From NCBI RefSeq assembly GCF_030704535.1, contig NC_081807.1, positions 1,715,001-1,779,000 of the forward strand: a stretch of DNA of 64,000 nucleotides, read 5' to 3'. Made by a program: the position numbers and the translations under genes. Positions within the stretch are counted from its first letter, which is position 1. Each line of letters opens with the position of its first letter. This document shows positions 1 through 11,834 of this stretch, piece by piece. The notes under the pieces are model-generated. The model was not told the DNA's origin. It saw only the letters and a list, made by a program, of their open reading frames with translations, and did no database searches. Origin of the DNA: Vitis vinifera (taxonomy: Eukaryota; Streptophyta; Magnoliopsida; Vitales; Vitaceae).

Positions 1-1251
1 TTTGAAAGGAAAACTAAACTCACTTCTCTCATTATTACAGTCCTCCATCAATATGGCTCGATTTTTGGTGACAAAAACTAAAATGGCAACTTAAGTCATC
101 AAAACCCATACCATCTAATCAAGAGAGGAGCTGTCTTGCTCTCCCCTTTTATACCCCCACATCAAATACCAAAACTTAATGCTGTTAATTAAAACTAATA
201 AAAATAAATGCCTTTTATTCAAACTCTGGTAACGACCTGATCCAAATAAGGCAAACTCATTTCTCTGGCAATGCTTCTACAACTAGGCTCATGCACAAAG
301 CATGCCAATATCTTGCTAAAATGTAAGAGCCCTAAAATGTATTGCTTTTATTTATGTTGAAAAGAGTATTTGGGCATTATCTCCTGGATCTCAATTTTTA
401 CTTATGAGAGACATAGAAGTTATAACCTACCAGATCTCGTTAAATTACAAAGAATTCTAAAGCATTGTAACAAAAGGAGCGCATATCAGACAGATATCAA
501 GCCTATTAGTTGCTTAACGTATTTTCAGAATCATAAGGGCAGCCGAAGTATTTATGTGAAAGAGTAAGAAGTGGGGGGAGGGGGGTGGTTTTGTTTCCAA
601 GAATGTTTCTCTTTCAATTTCTCACTTCGAAAATATATAGAATTTGCAATTGTATATTTCAGAAACACTTCTCATCAGAATGATGTGCCCTCCAACATTG
701 CATAGGCAAGAGAACATCAATATGATCACTCTCTCTCCAAAACAGTTGAATCCTTTGAGTTGAAACCTTTTATAGTTTCCCATTGAAAATTTCCAAAAAC
801 TTCTTATCATGACAATAAGCCTTCAACACTGTACAAGCCAGAACAAATAGAAGCATTCTATCACCAAAGCACTCAGAATTCTTTGAACTGAAACCTTTTG
901 TAGTTCCCTATTGCACATTTCAAAACATATCTAATCATCTGGACAGCATCTAGATCGATTCCATTTTTTGGTGTCCTAGATGTGAAAATCTGTTCCAAAC
1001 TAATACACCATGGGGAATCTCTTCCCACATCAACACCATAAGTCCTCACCCAACCACAAACTTCCCCACTTCTACTTCTCCCTCCCCACCACAACCCCAC
1101 CCAAAGGATGCAATAAATAATCATATGATGCAGCTCAAACATACAACAAAAAGTAGATTACTTCTGAATCAGAGATTCAGAATATTATGTATATCTTATT
1201 CTTACAATCATCACAGGTTAATAAGCAAGAATCAAGTCTTACAACACATGA
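1..1251. other. Left-edge flank, no gene recognised
   Basis: This AT-rich DNA contains only short open frames without recognisable motifs. The C/T-rich stretch near 1020-1100 and the G-run near 570-585 are simple composition. It could be intron or downstream sequence of a gene running leftwards out of the window on the minus strand, because a leader-like segment follows at 1630-2100. Confidence 0.4.
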
Positions 1252-2276
1252 GACACCAAAACTCTTCCACCCAAACACTAGGAGAAGAAACACATCGACT
1301 GGGGCCCTTTCTCTACAAAAACTTTGCTTTATATTAAAATCATGCTACATCGGGTAGAGGAAAACACAGAGAAAAACAGAAAGAAAAATTAAAAATTCTA
1401 TCTGCACCAAAGTTGTGGGTGGGATTCCAAATTAAATTTTCATAACTATTGAGGGCCTAGGGTGGATTCTGACTTGTTCCCATTTGAGCCTAACCTCTCA
1501 AAAGCCTGATGAACATCACAACACAAAATTTAATCATCACCCTGAAATCTTTTAGAAATCTCACAGAAACCCAGAAGAGGAAACGCTAAGATAACCCTAC
1601 AAATCCAAGTTCATTGCTTTCAGAACTTACACCCACAAATCCATGGATTTGAAGCAACGGCAGGTCAATTGGCATTTAAAAACTAAAAACCTAAATCCAA
1701 ACTCAGGAACCCAAACACGAATTGCATAGAAATCAACACCTTTCGCTGCTGGGAAGCTCCTGCTACGATCTGTGGGAGAGAACTGGGTGGGGAAACCGAC
1801 TCGTCGGGTGACTCAGCCTGGAAAGCCGAGGAAGACGAGGATGATGCAAGCAAGGGCGCTAAAGAACAGAGAAAAGAAGAATGGGGCGTTGAGGCGTTGA
1901 GGCGCTTGAGATGGGTGCATGAGAAGGAAGAAAAACAGAGTCTTGAGGAGTCGAATGGAGGAAGTGAAGGGATAGGAGAGAGAGGAGAAAAGGGCTTTAG
2001 ACGGACTTTGGAGGGGATTGGAGAATACGAGTAAATCAACCGCTCCATTGCCTCTGCTTCTCTCCGTTTTCTCCCCCCTCTCTCTCAAGACACTTGTAGA
2101 TTTTGCAGGGATGAGGATAAAGCAAAGGGGTGAGTTTATTATTATTATTTCCTATAATCATCATCGTTATTATTACTATTGAAATTATGAAGAGGTGGAG
2201 ACAGACATGAATACGAGTAAGTCCCAGTGATATGATGATGATAAGATTCTTTTAATAATTTAATATAAGGTAAGTT
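1252..2276. repeat. Dispersed duplication, copy 1 (leader-like segment)
   Basis: This segment matches 12241-12945 almost base for base over long runs, including the stretch with the sequence CACTAGGAGAAGA near 1276 and the block around 1960-2060. Copy 1 carries about 220 bases (roughly 1730-1951) and some smaller pieces near 1310-1400 that copy 2 lacks. Both copies end at the same place, after TAATATAAGGTAAGTT. The pair therefore comes from one duplication followed by deletions. Confidence 0.8.
1630..2100 (-). other. Possible 5' leader exon of an unidentified gene
   Basis: Read on the minus strand, this is a C/T-rich segment of the kind seen in plant 5' untranslated leaders. It is followed by an ATG whose frame (Met-Asp-Leu-Trp) runs into a GTGTAAGTT donor-like site near 1640. 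Longer minus-strand frames through it are Ser/Pro-rich and low in complexity, and they differ between the two copies of the duplication, which argues against a conserved protein here. If it is a leader, the coding body lies left of the window. The gene is not recognised. Confidence 0.3.
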
Positions 2277-2402
2277 CCATATATAAGTGGAGGGATAGGT
2301 ATTTTTCTCGATATGAGAAAAAAAAAAACTACGGTTAAATTTCAATTTTGGGTTTTCAACAATGCTGTTAATTAAATAAACTGAGAAAGAAATATTAAAA
2401 AT

Positions 2403-2518
2403 CCGTTTAATAGTGATTTTAGGAAGTATTTTTATTATTTTTAATATTTAAAACTTGTATCATTCAAATATTATAAAGATTATAAACGTTTTTTAAAATC
2501 ACTATCAAACGCACTCTT
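2403..2518. mobile_element. Short MITE-like inverted repeat
   Basis: The ends are imperfect inverted repeats: CGTTTAATAGTGATTTTA at the left and TAAAATCACTATCAAACG at the right, enclosing about 80 AT-rich bases. The terminal motif resembles that of the larger element at 21096-21823 (GTTTGGTAGTGATT), so this may be a worn or internally deleted relative. No clear target duplication was seen. Confidence 0.5.
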
Positions 2519-2775
2519 AGTTAAAAAAGATGAGATAACCTCGTCATCTTCATCAAAAGTGAAGCCTCTTTTGATATTGAATATCCATGAAAATTTTCTC
2601 TTGAGTTTTCTCCATGCCTTCTTTGCCATAGAGATTCATAATATTGAGTGTCATGCGAAGGAGTTTTGACCCAAAATTGGATATTTAAAAAAAAAAATCA
2701 TAAAGTAAATCGATTTTCAAAATAATGTCCAATCTAATGCGCTTAAGCCACATAAGTTGCCATATCATAAAATTG

Positions 2776-3006
2776 TAATTGGTGACTACGATTTTATTTT
2801 TTTTAAATGGTCAAAATTGTAGTCACCAATTACCATTTTAACTTTAAGTTTAAATTATAGTTGATGACTTACTATTTTTTAAAAATTTTAAAACTATAAT
2901 CATCAACTATGGTTTTAAAGTTAAAGTTAAATACTAATTGGTGACTATAGTTTTACATTCTTTAAAAAATGATCAAAGTTGTAGCCACCAATTATGATTT
3001 TAACTT
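2776..3006. repeat. Tandem foldback array (TTGGTGACTA type)
   Basis: The motif AATTGGTGACTA and its complement TAGTCACCAATT alternate through the stretch, at about 2776, 2819, 2936 and 2983. A related pair, TTGATGACTTACTA and CATCAACTATGG, sits between them. The strand could fold into two or three adjacent hairpins. Related but diverged arrays occur at 11835-12092 and 13085-13300. No coding frame is present. Confidence 0.55.
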
Positions 3007-3669
3007 TATTTATTTATTTATTTTATATATATAAAGTTATGTTGTTTTTTGAAATATTTACCTTTAATTTTTTTTAAAATAAAAATGCTATATTATTTTG
3101 ATTTTTATATTTATTAAAAATATATGAGTGGTTAATTAATGTATCTCATTATTTAAAAAATAATAATATATGAACTTAAACAATTGATATTTTTAATTTG
3201 ATGTAAAAATATTTTTGTTTAGTTTTATTAAAACAATTTACGGTGCAGACAACAAAAATATTTTTTTCCATTTTTTTTTCTTTCAAAATGGAATGGAAAT
3301 GCTTAAAATTTTAAACTTAAAATACCAACCCAATAAAATTTTAATATTTTAAACTTAAAATATTACTTCACCTTTGTTATAAATATAAATAGTTTAATCC
3401 GAATAGTGAATAGAGAAACATATGGGCCAAGCAAATATCATATAATGTTGAGAAATGAGACCCATTTAGTAGGAAACCATCCAAGCATATTTGAAAATAA
3501 TACAAAAAACTAGGTTCTATACAAAAAAGTCAAGGTAAATCCCCATGAGGTAACCTGGGTTGATTGCAGAACCAACCCTTATGTACAAAGTAAAGGTAAG
3601 AACACTAAGGAAACTAGCATCCTAATTCTTTACTCGGTTGCCCATAGGTTCTCACTCTGGACATCCTCC

Positions 3670-6600
3670 TTACTCAAATGCCCATTGGTTCTCTCTCCGA
3701 ACCTCCTCCTCTTCCTCCGGAGTGAAGTCATTCTTGTAGATGAATGTCTTGCGAATTTCCGACGGAGTCTTTCCCTTGATCATGTCAGCAACTGTTTGGC
3801 AGGTCAAATCCAACAGGCTCTTGATATCTAGATAGTTTGCTGCCTGCAAGAACCAGAGAATTGATTGATACACATGTTTGGACCCAAACCCATCATCATA
3901 AACAGAGAGTTTTAAGAGTAGGATATACAACTCAAGAATCCAAGAAAAACAACATTATTGAGAACAACGGTTCAATGACTTCTTTATTTTTCCAAAATTG
4001 GCATGGTTTTCTTTTTCCTCCCTGCCCATTTTTCAATCCAATATTCATAGTTGTTCAATCCCAAAGTAACCAAACAGTAAAAAATCCAAAGTACCGAATT
4101 TCTTTTCCTTTCTCGCACTTTCCTAAACAATCAACAAAAAAGAGCAACAAAGAAAAAGAACAGATTCAGAAGTCTCACCAAGATGAGGTCAAAGAGGGTG
4201 GCCTGATCGACTTTGACGAAATCAGCATCCCAAGCCCTGAGTTCATCATTGACGGCGTGTTCCTCCGCCTTAGGAGTTTCAACGTGCTTCTTGCAGTACT
4301 CGATCACCCTTGCAAGGATCTTGCTGGTGACGTTCGGCAACGGAATCGCATTGTCGGCGCATCTGTCCTCGATCATGTGCTTGATCGTCTGTGACTCCAT
4401 CGCCACCGCCACATCGACGTAGAAGAACATGCCGTCAGAGCTTTGGAGAGTGAGTTTAGTCTTGATGTTGTATATCTTGCAAATTTTTTCAAGAGACCTT
4501 TCCTTGATCAATAAGTGAATCTCGCAATTTTCGTTCCCAGACATTTCCTTGATCATGTCAGCAACTGTTTGGCAGGTCAAATCCAATAGGCTCTTGATAC
4601 CTAGATAGTTTGCTGCCTGCATGAACCAGAGAATTGATTGATACACAAGAAACACTAGGCACAAGAAAAAGTTGTACGGAAAATAACCAAATTAGCAAAT
4701 AGGATATTCAAAGCTTCGTCCCAAGTGATCTTTAACCATTGACCAATGCTAAAAGAACACAGAAAAAGTCCCTGGTTTACTTGTGTTTAGAACATTTCAA
4801 GTCATATCCAAGGACCTCACCAATAGCTAGAAATACAATAGAAATGCAGACAAACAGTAACAACATCCCCAAGTATTCAGTTTACAGTCCTATAAAGAGT
4901 TAAAAGAATATTCAAATCCAGGAACATAAATCACAGTATGATTCCTAATACTTGATATCGCATCACATGTTTGGACCCAAACCCATCATAAAGAATCCAA
5001 GAAAAACAACATTATTGAGAACAACGGTTCAATGACTTCTCTATTTTTCCAAAATTAGCATGATTTTTCTTTTCCTCACTGCCGATTTTTCAATTCAACA
5101 TTCATAGTTATTCAATCCCAAAGTATCCAAAAAATAAAAAATTCAAGGAAGAATCATCAGATAGGGTGGGTTGGATATGATAATTATTGGGAAGGTGGTC
5201 TCTTTTGATATCTTTTGATATGTCATGGGAGGGCAATAATAGGTTTAAATGCCAAAAATATACTTTAACTAAAAGTTTTTAAAATTCAAAGCATTTATTG
5301 GTAGGACATTTATGGTGTATGAGCCTCATATTTATTATAATTATTGACATTCAAAATTTAAATCAAAATTTTGGGTTAACACTGATTATCATATATATAG
5401 TATAATTTGTTATTTAAATTTACTATTTAAGACAAAAATACTTCTAAAAAAGAATTTTTAAACTAACATTTAATGTGTTTTTTTTTGCATTTATTTTTTA
5501 TTTTATTTTTAATTTTATTAAGAAAAAACAATTTTCATAATTATATAATAAAAATGATAATTTTTTCATATATATATTAAATTCGAGGAAGATAAAATGT
5601 TTAATTTTTTATTTTAATTATCTAAAAAATGTAAGAAAATGACGAAAAATGTTTAATCGGATTTTATTTTTTATAATAAAATAATTTTTAAAAATTTATA
5701 TGATTTTTCTATTTTTTTTTCCTTTCCATACTATTTCTTTCTTAATTTTCATATATAATTATTTTTTCTCAATGCATCGAGTGGATAATGTTAATACATA
5801 TGATATGTTGAATATTAATAAGGTATAAAAAGTGATCTCTAAGATTATTACTTTTATTATAAAATAAAGTAATGACAAAAATATGTTATAATTATAATAT
5901 AAATACACCTATATTACAATAAAACCTAATTAGAAAAAGTTTGTACTTTTTTATAAAAGTGATAGTTTTGTATGATCATACCATATTTTATAACATACTT
6001 ATATTATGAAATACTAATTTGAATTCACTTAAACTCGTAGTTTATATATATATAAATGATAAAATAATTTCAATGCATTGGGTGAATGATATTAATATAC
6101 TGATATGTTATGAATTAATATTTTTAGAATTATTATTTTTGCAATGAAATATAGGTACATATTTTGCTTAATTTTTTCACGTGTTATATTATCTATATTA
6201 TCCAAGGAATAGTTGTGTATTATTCAATTGAATATTTGTATATTATTCAATAGATAAATCCTCTTGAAAATTAATTATTCATTCTAATTAGGGTACTAAA
6301 GTTTTTAATTGTATTTTATATATATAAAATGATATAATAACTTTAGGATGTGATTTTTATTTACGAGATATTGACAATTATTATTTTTTAATGGGTCTTT
6401 AAAAATTCTCAAATTTATATATATATATATATTCCTTTTCTTTTTCACTTTTCCATATTTTTCAACCCCGCGTAACTAAAGTAATAAAAAAAATTAACAA
6501 ATTTATTAAATTATAATGTATTGATGTGATAATATAAAATAATTTATGATTAATACAAAATAATAAGTTGGATTAATAATGTACAATTTATTAGATTATT

Positions 6601-9313
6601 TTTATAAAAATTCTAACATTCAATTGGACTTATCATTTGCAAGTCCATTTAAATAAATAATAAAATTATCTTTATCTTTGACTTTTATAACTAAAATTTT
6701 GTTAATCTTGGGATTAATTGTTCAAAAATGATATAGATTATTGATTAACCATACTTATTGTCATATGTAACCCAAATTATTTACAATCTCAAATTTATTT
6801 ATAGATAATATATTTTCTATAAGGCACTAATTATCACATCCAGCCACCTATCACAAAATCCTAAGTACCTAATTTCTCTTCCTTTATCGCACTTTCCTAA
6901 ACATTCCTAAACAATCAACAAAAGAAGGAAAAAAAAAAAAAAGGAATAACAAAGAAAAAGAACAGATTCAGAAGTCTCACCTTGATGAGGTCTAAGAGGG
7001 TGGTCCGATCGACTTTGACGAAATCCTCGAGTTTATCATTGACGGCGTGCTTCTTGCAGTACTCGATCACCGTTGCAAGGATCTTGCTGGTGACGTTCAG
7101 ATCCAGAATCGCATTGTTGGCGCGTCTGTCCTTGATCATGCGCTTGATCTTGCGCTTGATCTTCCGCGACTCCGTCGCCACCGCCACATCGAGGTCGAAG
7201 GTCTCGCTGTCTGAGCTTTTGAGAGTGAGTCCAGTCTTGATGTTGTATCTCTCGAAAATTTTTTCAAGAGACTTTTCCTTGATCGAGACGTATATCTCGC
7301 AAATTTCGGCCGGAGACATTTCCTTGGTCATGTCAACAACTGTTTGGCAGGCCAAATCCAACAGGCACTTGATATGTAGATAGTCTGCTGCCTGCAAGAA
7401 CCGGAGAATTGATTGATACACGAGAAACACAAGGCATAAGAAAAAGTTTTACGGAAAATCACCAAATTAGCAAATAGGATATTCAAAGCTTCATCCCAAG
7501 CGATCTTTAACCATATAACAATTCTAAAAGAACACAGATTAATTCCATGGTTTAATGTTTTAACAAACCAAAATACAAAGCACTTCATGGGAGAATTATT
7601 GGATAGGGTGGGCTGCAAGGTGGTCTCTTTTAATAATTTTTTGAAGGACAATAATAAGTTTAAATGCTAAATATATCCTTCAACTAAAAGTTTTTAAAAT
7701 TCAAAACATTTATTTGTAGGACATGTATCATAGATACGCTGCACATTTATTGTAATTATTAATACTCAAATTTTAAAACAAAATTTTGAGTTTAACCCTT
7801 ACAATTATTATATATAGTATAATTTATTATTTAAATTCACTAAGACAAAAATACGTCTAAAAAAGTATTTTCAAAATAACATTTAATGTGTTTTTTTTCA
7901 CATTTTTTATTTTTATTCTAATTTTTAATTTTATTTAAAAAAAAACAAGTTTCATAATTATATAATAAAAATGATGATTTTCTTTTTTGATATATATGTG
8001 CATTAAATTCGAGAAAGATAAAATATTTAATTTTCCTTTTGTATTATCGAAAAAATATAAGAAAATGATGGAAAAGTTTAATTGTCTTTTATTTTTTATA
8101 ATAAAATAATTTTAAAAATTTTATATGATTTTTCTATTTTTCTTTCCTTTGCATAGTATTTTTTTTTCTTAATTTTCATATCTATTTTTTTCTCAATACA
8201 CTGGATGATGTTAATACATATGATATGTTGAATATTAATAAGGTATAAAAAGTGATCTCTAAGATTGTCATTTTTATTATAAAATATAAGTACGACAAAA
8301 ATATGTTATAATTATAATGTAAATATACTTACATTACAATAAAACTTAATTGAAAAAATATTGAACTTTTTTATAAAAGTGATAGTTTTATATGATCATA
8401 CCATATTTTATAACATACTTATATTATGAATCATTTTCAAAATCAAATGAAATACTAATTTGAATTCACTAAAACTCGTAGTTTTATATATATATAAATG
8501 ATAAAATAATTTTAATTCACTGGGTGAATGATGTTAATACACTGATATGATGTGTTAATACCAATAAAATATGAATTAACATTTTTAGAATTATTACTTT
8601 TGTAATAAAATATAGGTACGATATAAATGCATTATACTTACAATACAAAATCACTAACGTTGTAATATATTACAACATATTTTGTTTAATTTTTTCATGT
8701 GTTATATGTGTGTTATTCTATTAAATAATTATGTGTTATTCAATTAATAAATCCTCATGAAAAATAATTATTCGGTAATAAAGTTTTTAATTATATATTA
8801 CATATATAAAACGATTTGATAACTTTAGGATGTGATTTTTATTTTTCAACCCTAACCAAATGAGTAAAAATTTATAATTTATAATTAATACAAAATGAAA
8901 AGTTGAATTAATAATGTACAATTTATTAGATTATTTTTATAAAAATTATAACATTCAATTGGACTTATCATTAGCAAGTCCATTCAAATAAACAATAAAA
9001 TTATCTTTATCCAAAGTACCTTGATGAGGTCAAAGAAGGTGGCCCGATCGTCTTTGAAGAAATCAGCAGCCCAGCCCTTGAGTTCATCATTGACGGCGTG
9101 TTCCTCCGCCTTAGGAGTTTCAACGTGCTTCTTGCAGTACTCGATCACCTTTGCAAGGATCTTGCTGGTGACGTTCGGCAAAGGAATCGCACGTTTGGTG
9201 TTTCCCTCCTCGATGATGGGCTTGATCACCAGCAACTCCATCGCCGCCACCACATGGAGGCCGAAGTCCTCACCTTCTGAGCTTCTGAGAATGATTGTCT
9301 TTGAAGAAGCCAT
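3670..9313 (-). CDS. Three-unit SKP1-like protein (tandem fused SKP1)
   Basis: Exons on the minus strand are 9020-9313, 6981-7391, 4179-4616 and 3670-3843, predicting 438 residues. All three junctions are phase 0 with GT/AG sites (donors AAG|GTACTT, AAG|GTGAGA, TTG|GTGAGA; each acceptor TGCAG|GCAGC). Exon 1 (residues 1-98, start MASSKT) is a SKP1 POZ domain. Exons 2 and 3 (99-235, 236-381) each begin with a SKP1 C-terminal segment (AANYL or AADYL, then the CQTV region) and run without a break into a second and third POZ domain. Exon 4 (382-438) is a normal SKP1 C-terminus ending in WAFE. SKP1 normally has about 155 residues and bridges cullin 1 and F-box proteins in SCF ubiquitin ligases. The two inner C-terminal segments lack the acidic tail and WAFE end that help grip F-box proteins. 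Unit 2 lacks the acidic loop (VETPKAEE), and unit 1 is altered near its end ([11 protein letters not shown]). Frames are intact, but expression is unknown; two or three separate transcripts or a pseudogene remain possible. Confidence 0.65.
5155..6676. repeat. Intron copy within the fused SKP1 gene (partner 7588-9011)
   Basis: Intron 2 of the three-unit SKP1 gene carries a sequence that matches intron 1 (7588-9011) in order and over long runs. Shared landmarks are AAGTTTTTAAAATTCAAA, the ATGATATGTTGAATATTAAT stretch and the end GCAAGTCCATT(T/C)AAATAAA. Together with the matching exons this shows that exon plus intron was duplicated as one unit. Copies differ by small insertions and deletions and many substitutions, so the event is not recent. 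No open frames are present. Confidence 0.8.
7588..9011. repeat. Intron copy within the fused SKP1 gene (partner 5155-6676)
   Basis: This is the second copy of the intron segment described at 5155-6676. It ends just before the donor of exon 1. It lacks about 170 bases that follow the partner copy between 6676 and 6850, where the original exon-proximal intron sequence resumes. Confidence 0.8.
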
Positions 9314-9359
9314 GATTCGAGCTCTGGTTCGAAACCCTAAACATAGATCTCTCTCAAAG

Positions 9360-9530
9360 AGTAAATTTTTATAAAATAATGAAATTGACCGGTTGACCCC
9401 TTTTTCCAGTTGTGTAAGGCCGGTAGTTTTGTGAACAGATTTGATTTTGATTCGGATTCGGTTTCGGGTTTTCGAATTGTGACGGTTTGTTTTTGTTGCT
9501 TGATTTCAACCTGCCAACAAGTCAATCGAA
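9360..9530 (-). promoter_or_regulatory. Upstream region of the fused SKP1 gene, TATA box lost
   Basis: This matches the upstream regions of the two ordinary SKP1 copies, including the shared TTCGGGTTTTCGAATTGTG stretch. Where those copies read a TATAAATA box on the minus strand (19103-19110 and 24705-24712), this one has CCCCTTTTTCCAGTTGTG at about 9397-9414. The box is therefore gone from the expected site. An alternative AT-rich stretch, ATAAAATAATGAAATTG, lies closer to the start codon. Confidence 0.5.
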
Positions 9531-9539
9531 CCCAACCAA

Positions 9540-11720
9540 TCTTCTACTATAAGGATCAATTTTTCTAACGATTTAAGTTTTTGAAATATAAAAATGTAGC
9601 CAATGATTTCCCATTTAAAAAAGAAAAATATTGAACCCAACCAAATAGAAAAATAAACATATATACTTATGAGTTACATATAATCATTTAGACTTCTAAT
9701 TTTAAAAATCATTTTAAACAAATTTAAAATTTAGGATAGTAAAGTTTTCTTGATATTTTTTTTATATAGTGTTTTATATAAAAAATTATTACTATTTTCT
9801 AATTTTAAAAAAAAAAAAGCAAAAAATGCATCCAACACTTAACCCTATTTAGTAATTCTTTTTAAAATAGTTCTTGAAAATAATTTTTTTTAAATTGTTT
9901 TTTAATGTTTGTAGAACAATTATTTGTTTGGAAACCTAAGGGTGTGTTTGTTTTTTAAAATTTGTTTTTAAAAACTATTTTCAAGATGCAAAACAAAAAA
10001 TAGATTTTTAAAATAAAAAATAAAAACTTGTTTGAATGAATGAATTTGTATTGTTTTTAAAAATAAAGTCTTATTTTTACTTATAAATTTAATTTATAAT
10101 AATATGAAATCAAATTCAACTTAATCTTATTAAAAATTATGTATGAATTAAAGATAAATATATATTTTTTAATCATGAAACAATTTTTTATTTCTTGTTT
10201 GACTATGATTTCTTATAAAAAATAAGGATATTTGACAAGTTGTTTTTATAAAAGGATTTTAAAAATAAAAAATAAAAACACTTGTTTGGATAAATTGTTT
10301 TTTTATTAGAAAAAATGTACGTTTTGGTTTTGTAAAAACATTTTAAATTCGATTTTATATAATATTAATTATTTAAATTTAAATGAAGTCTTATTGAAAA
10401 TGCAAATAATTTTATAATTACAAATAAATTAAAAATAAATAATATTTAGTAAAACATAAATAGTAATGTCATAATAAAATCATAAATTATCTTTTTAGTA
10501 GTTATATGTTAGAAACATAAAGGATATTAACATTTTTCTTTTTTTTTTGGGTTAAAAATGAACTATTATTGTCAATAGTATTTTATTTAAAATGAATAAT
10601 AAATAAAGTTTTATTTTCTTAACATATAAATGAGTAAGTTTTTTATTATATATGCATACATTTATTATTCAATTTTAAATATAATATTCTAGAATGTTTT
10701 GATTTAATTTACAATTAATTGGATTGGTTTTCCGCCCTTATTTTTTTTTCTTCAATAATTAGATTTATTTTTGAGTTCCAAATTATTTTTAAAAATTATT
10801 AAACTCATTAATAAATCCAGTAAAAAGCGACACTTGATTTGAAATTCATTTTTTCAGTAGGAAAATTTATAAAAGTATAATTATGTGCAAAAAAAAAATA
10901 TATAAGTGTTAAATATTTGAGTGTTAAATTATTTTTAAACTAATTTTTATTCATAAATTTACAGTTTATTATTTGAGTGTTAAATTATTTTTAAAGATTA
11001 TTAAACTTGTTAATAAATCTAATACATTAAGTCTTATTTAATTTGAAGTTCATTTGTCTTGTGAAAAAAAATCAATAAATAATAATTTTATATCAAAGAG
11101 AAATAATAGAGTTGTTTTAAACCAATTTTTGTTCCTAAATTTCTAGTATTAATAAGTTTATTATATTATGTTTAAATTACTTTTTAAAATTAATAGACTT
11201 TTTAACAAATCCAAGATACTAAAGGTGGTGTTTGTTTTTTTACTTAATTCTAAATAAAACCTTAATGCTTAATAGTGTTAAATATTATATTGTTTGTTTT
11301 TGTAGTATTTTATTTCTATTAAGTATTAAAAAGTAAAAAAAATCAATATGTTATTTTTTCTATTTAGAAAAAGCTACATATTTTGGTTTTTTCTATTTAG
11401 TAAAAAGTTTATAATAAGTCATGAAAAATAGAAAAACAAACAACCTAAATTCTAAAACTAAATTACTTTTAGCAAAAAGGCAAAAAAACAAACACCGCCT
11501 AAGTTTTATTTAATTTGAAATTAATTTGCCTAGTGAACAAAACAAATAAAAAAATAATGATTTTATGCAGAAGAAAAATAATAAAGTGTGTTTTTCTATT
11601 ATTTTTAATGAATTTTTAAAAACAAAAACATGTTTTCAAAAATTTCACCAAACAAGCTCTAAAATATTTTTAATCTATTTTCTATGTTTTTGAACATGTT
11701 TTAAGAGTAATTTTTATATG
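9540..11720. repeat. Large duplicated block, copy I
   Basis: This AT-rich non-coding DNA has close relatives at 13560-17117 (copy II) and 19200-22452 (copy III). Shared landmarks in order are TTTAGGATAGTAAAGTT, TCAAATTCAACTTA, TTGTTTTTATAAAAGGA, AATTGGAT and TTATTTAATTTGAAG. The inner part, from about 9949 to 11663, has inverted-repeat-like ends with GTTTG motifs. It is absent from the matching place at 25749-26125, so it is probably a large non-autonomous element that was carried along in the duplications. Confidence 0.7.
11223..11499. mobile_element. MITE, family 1 copy a (GGTGGTGTTTG ends)
   Basis: Terminal inverted repeats GGTGGTGTTTGTTTTTTT and AAAAAAACAAACACCGCC enclose 277 bases. A three-base TAA duplication flanks it (11220-11222 and 11500-11502). 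Duplicated blocks II and III carry the uninterrupted target, GATATTAAG(T)CTT or TTT, near 17041 and 22015, so the insertion postdates the block duplications. A TAA target with such ends fits the PIF/Harbinger (Tourist) class. No transposase is encoded. Confidence 0.75.
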
Positions 11721-11834
11721 AATTTTATCACATATGAATTAAATAAAATTATTTTTTCATATTATTTTTAAATTCTAAAATAACTAAATAAATTATTTAT
11801 ATTATTTTAAAATTTTATATTTTCATATAAAAAT

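Larger units (their letters stand above)
2277..3417. other. AT-rich spacer with foldback elements, no gene
   Basis: This stretch lies between the leader-like duplication and the start of the SKP1 duplication unit. It holds two inverted-repeat elements, listed separately, and otherwise AT-rich DNA without coding signals. A new sequence context begins at about 3418 with ACATATGGGCCAAG, which recurs at 17153 and 22998. Confidence 0.5.

Noticed and set aside
1683-2088. Ser/Pro/Phe-rich minus-strand frames of 121 and 91 residues
   Set aside because: Low complexity, and not kept in the duplicate at 12241-12945, where the deletion changes the frame; better read as leader DNA.
4213-4422. Plus-strand frames opposite the SKP1 exons (also at 6982, 9021, 18621 and 24400)
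   Set aside because: They mirror the conserved SKP1 coding sequence on the other strand, recur at every copy for that reason, and show no independent domain.
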